Below the pieces are notes generated by a model. It made no database searches. It saw only the letters and a program-made list of their open reading frames with translations, and was not told the origin of the DNA. Shown one piece after another: positions 5,824-7,123 of a DNA stretch of 7,123 bases (positions are counted from its first letter, which is position 1; each line of letters starts with the position of its first letter). Source of the DNA: Opitutia bacterium (lineage in GTDB: Bacteria > Verrucomicrobiota > Verrucomicrobiia > Opitutales > UBA953); NCBI GenBank assembly GCA_003485955.1, contig DNHH01000085.1:26404-33526 (forward strand), read 5' to 3'. Both the position numbers and the translations under genes were made by a program.

Positions 5824-6351
5824 TTAGCGAGGGTCGGCCTCAATTGCCTTCGCGTTACCAACAATCCATGCAGCAACGTAAGCGGAAGAAGCCATAATCC
5901 CGTCTGGCTCTTCGCACGGCTTTCCGCGCAACCCAACGAGCAGTCCAACGTGAATCGCTTGGGCAACTGCAATTCGGGCAGGGGTTGCGTGTCGTTCGAG
6001 CCAGGGATCTGTTTTTTGAGCAACCTGCACAGGAATATGACCAAATACTGCTTTGCCAGTGAGCCAAGCTTGAGTGCCTGCATAGACCAGATCACGATCC
6101 CCTAAATCTAAGTGGAGGGTGAATTCGTCTCCGGATAAGCCTGCAAAAAGTTGTCGATCGACCTCTTGTGCTAGCAGGCGAGCCTTACGTTCAGTTGGGC
6201 TGAGCAGCCCAAATTCCATTTCAGGGTTCAAAGCATCGGCATCGCCGAGATGCTCGAGGGCATAGTTTTGCCACTTCTTGAGCCATGATTTCCACGCACT
6301 CGATGTGCGTGGAGGGGGAGGCCCAATCCATTTAGGTATGTCGTCACGCAT
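5824..6351 (-). CDS. Conserved-looking protein of unknown function upstream of rmuC
   Basis: I do not recognise this 175-residue protein. It has no signal peptide or clear membrane segment. The N-terminus is proline- and tryptophan-rich (KWIGPPPPRTSSAWKSWLKKWQNYAL, about 7-32). The middle is acidic (FTLHLDLGDRDLVYAG, about 78-93). The C-terminal part is rich in alanine and hydrophobic residues (ATPARIAVAQAIHVGLLVGL and AYVAAWIVGNAKAIEADPR) and looks alpha-helical. I chose the ATG at 6349-6351. The frame runs up to a GTG at 6415-6417, but those extra 22 codons cover a good promoter and half of a perfect palindrome, so they are probably not translated. rmuC follows 56 nt downstream, which suggests a shared transcript. 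I assign no function. Confidence 0.7.
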   Translation of the reverse strand: MRDDIPKWIGPPPPRTSSAWKSWLKKWQNYALEHLGDADALNPEMEFGLLSPTERKARLLAQEVDRQLFAGLSGDEFTLHLDLGDRDLVYAGTQAWLTGKAVFGHIPVQVAQKTDPWLERHATPARIAVAQAIHVGLLVGLRGKPCEEPDGIMASSAYVAAWIVGNAKAIEADPR

Positions 6352-6365
6352 GGCTGAATAGGTTG

Positions 6366-6394
6366 AAAATAAAGGGCGGCGAACCCTTGGACAA
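6366..6394 (-). promoter_or_regulatory. Promoter of the unknown gene-rmuC unit, with palindromic spacer
   Basis: On the minus strand TTGTCC (6389-6394) and TATTTT (6366-6371) are each 4 of 6 to consensus and are separated by exactly 17 bp. The spacer is an inverted repeat filling the whole gap: AAGGG (6372-6376), 7 nt, CCCTT (6384-6388). Transcription would start near 6359, leaving a leader of fewer than 10 nt before the ATG at 6351. Confidence 0.5.
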
Positions 6395-6401
6395 GCCATA
6401 A

Positions 6402-6417
6402 GTGAACATATGTTCAC
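6402..6417. promoter_or_regulatory. Perfect 16-bp palindrome, candidate operator (GAAC-N4-GTTC core)
   Basis: GTGAACATATGTTCAC is its own reverse complement over all 16 bases. It lies 7 bp upstream of the minus-strand -35 element and 116 bp upstream of the plus-strand secretin gene. The symmetry and position fit a dimeric regulator site. The inner GAACATATGTTC equals the Gram-positive (Bacillus-type) LexA/SOS box core. Confidence 0.55.
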
Positions 6418-6440
6418 ATTAGGGCGCTGGGCATTCCCAA

Positions 6441-6455
6441 CCCCGTTCTTCGGGG
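6441..6455. repeat. Short GC hairpin in the secretin leader region
   Basis: CCCCG (6441-6445) and CGGGG (6451-6455) form a 5-bp stem around TTCTT. A smaller TGGG/CCCA inverted repeat (6428-6431/6436-6439) lies just before it. No T tract follows on either strand, so it is not an intrinsic terminator; its role is unknown. Confidence 0.4.
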
Positions 6456-6533
6456 AAAGTCGGTCAAACTATGTGATTTTTAGCATTTTTACTGAACGAC
6501 TTTTCCGAATGTCTGTTACATCTTTAACGCACC

Positions 6534-7123
6534 GTGGCTTCTCCCAAACGCTCCTCGCTTCCCCTTACTTTTTTACTCGCTGTGGCTGCGATGGCTGACC
6601 CAGCACCTACGACAGTTGTACCTGCACCTCCCACGGTTGCGGTCGCTGCTGCGATCCCTGCGCCGACCTTGTCTGGTTCAGATAAAGTTGGACCTGTTAT
6701 TCTGCGTGATGAAACCGTTTCGCAAGTGATTGAACTTTTACAGCGCTGGACCGGAAAGGCAGTCCTTCGTCCGCAAGCACTTCCAGCGAACACCTATAAT
6801 CTCTCGCTGCCAGAAGGTGCGACGCGCGATGAGGCGCTCCAAGCCCTGGAAACGCTTCTCAGTCTCAATGGGTGTGCGGTTATAGCCCAGGGCGATAAAT
6901 TTTTAAAAGTCGTTCCAAATGCCGTCGCTCGCACCGAGACACCGGCGCTGATTGCGGGTTCGACCCTTGGGCTCGCACCTTCTGGGCGCGTTGGGGCAAA
7001 GATTTTCCACCTCCAGTTCATACCCGCCACAGAGTTTTTAACACAATTGGCATCAACTTTAAATGGCACGTTAGGCGCCGCCCCGATTGTTTTTAGTCGT
7101 ACTAATTCTATTCTGATAACGGA
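6534..7123 (+). CDS. gspD: Type II secretion secretin, GspD-like (5' part; 3' end outside window)
   Basis: Secretins form the outer-membrane channel of type II secretion. The GTG at 6534-6536 must be close to the true start, since an in-frame TAA lies two codons before it. It yields a clean signal peptide: K5-R6, hydrophobic LPLTFLLAVAA (9-19), and an A-M-A cleavage site before D22. A proline/alanine/valine-rich linker (22-50) follows. Residues 54-128 match the periplasmic N0 domain (VILRDETVSQVIELLQRWTG, then a NYNLSL-like strand and LETLLSLNGCAVI). Residues 152-196 begin an N1/secretin_N domain (AKIFHLQFIPATEFLTQLAS, ending SRTNSILIT). The membrane-pore domain lies outside the window, so a PilQ or type III secretin is not fully excluded, though the N0-N1 order without AMIN domains favours GspD. 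Its promoter is not clear; the 116-nt stretch after the palindrome holds two small hairpins. There is no Shine-Dalgarno. Confidence 0.85.
   Translation, partial: MASPKRSSLPLTFLLAVAAMADPAPTTVVPAPPTVAVAAAIPAPTLSGSDKVGPVILRDETVSQVIELLQRWTGKAVLRPQALPANTYNLSLPEGATRDEALQALETLLSLNGCAVIAQGDKFLKVVPNAVARTETPALIAGSTLGLAPSGRVGAKIFHLQFIPATEFLTQLASTLNGTLGAAPIVFSRTNSILIT

Noticed and set aside
5809..5825. Inverted repeat AAACTA/TAGTTT as a terminator before rmuC
   Set aside because: The stem is 6 bp and AT-rich, and no T tract follows on the minus strand.
6352..6417. Extending the unknown gene to the GTG at 6417
   Set aside because: It would translate the promoter and half of the palindrome, and the added residues (NICSLMACPRVRR) look unlike a conserved N-terminus.
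6441..6455. CCCCG/CGGGG hairpin as an intrinsic terminator
   Set aside because: The stem is short and followed by AAAG on the plus strand and TTGGG on the minus strand; there is no U tract.

Overview
The window carries ten protein genes, two of them cut by the window ends, and one tRNA gene. It reads as a bacterial chromosome of moderate GC content. The purine gene belongs to the long PurM branch that I associate with Bacteroidetes and relatives. None of the ten start codons has a convincing Shine-Dalgarno sequence, and one edge gene is a signal-peptide-bearing secretin. Together these suggest a Gram-negative bacterium, perhaps Verrucomicrobiota (Opitutales-like) or another member of the wider PVC/FCB groups. 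This placement is inference; no ribosomal RNA or other decisive marker is present.

Left part (1-1219). A minus-strand pair encodes a membrane-anchored LysM protein followed 10 nt later by a Nudix hydrolase that runs off the left edge. Divergent from it is a complete tRNA-Pro(TGG). The tRNA is bracketed by an 11-12 nt inverted repeat, and a T7 run follows directly and overlaps the stop codon of the convergent purM gene.

Middle part (1217-4460). purM (minus strand) encodes AIR synthase of purine synthesis. Divergent from it, on the plus strand, lie a small single-TM protein of unknown function, a single-cluster ferredoxin and an OsmC-family protein. A strong hairpin/T-tract sits between the ferredoxin and osmC genes, ending 4 nt before the osmC start codon, so it lies in any osmC leader as well as ending the ferredoxin transcript. 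osmC meets slyD tail to tail with 7 nt between them. slyD encodes an FKBP-type prolyl isomerase with an internally repeated Cys/Gly-rich metal-binding tail.

Right part (4460-7123). On the minus strand an unrecognised 175-residue protein is followed by rmuC, a predicted DNA-recombination nuclease, and then slyD. On the plus strand a type II secretion secretin (GspD-like) begins and runs off the right edge. The divergent control region (6352-6533) holds a perfect 16-bp palindrome with a GAAC-N4-GTTC core. It also holds a minus-strand promoter whose 17-bp spacer is itself an inverted repeat.

The genes are mainly housekeeping: nucleotide metabolism, redox, protein folding, recombination and secretion. 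I see no phage, transposon, CRISPR or defence island. The parts most worth following up are the regulatory structures around the tRNA, osmC and the unknown gene-rmuC unit.
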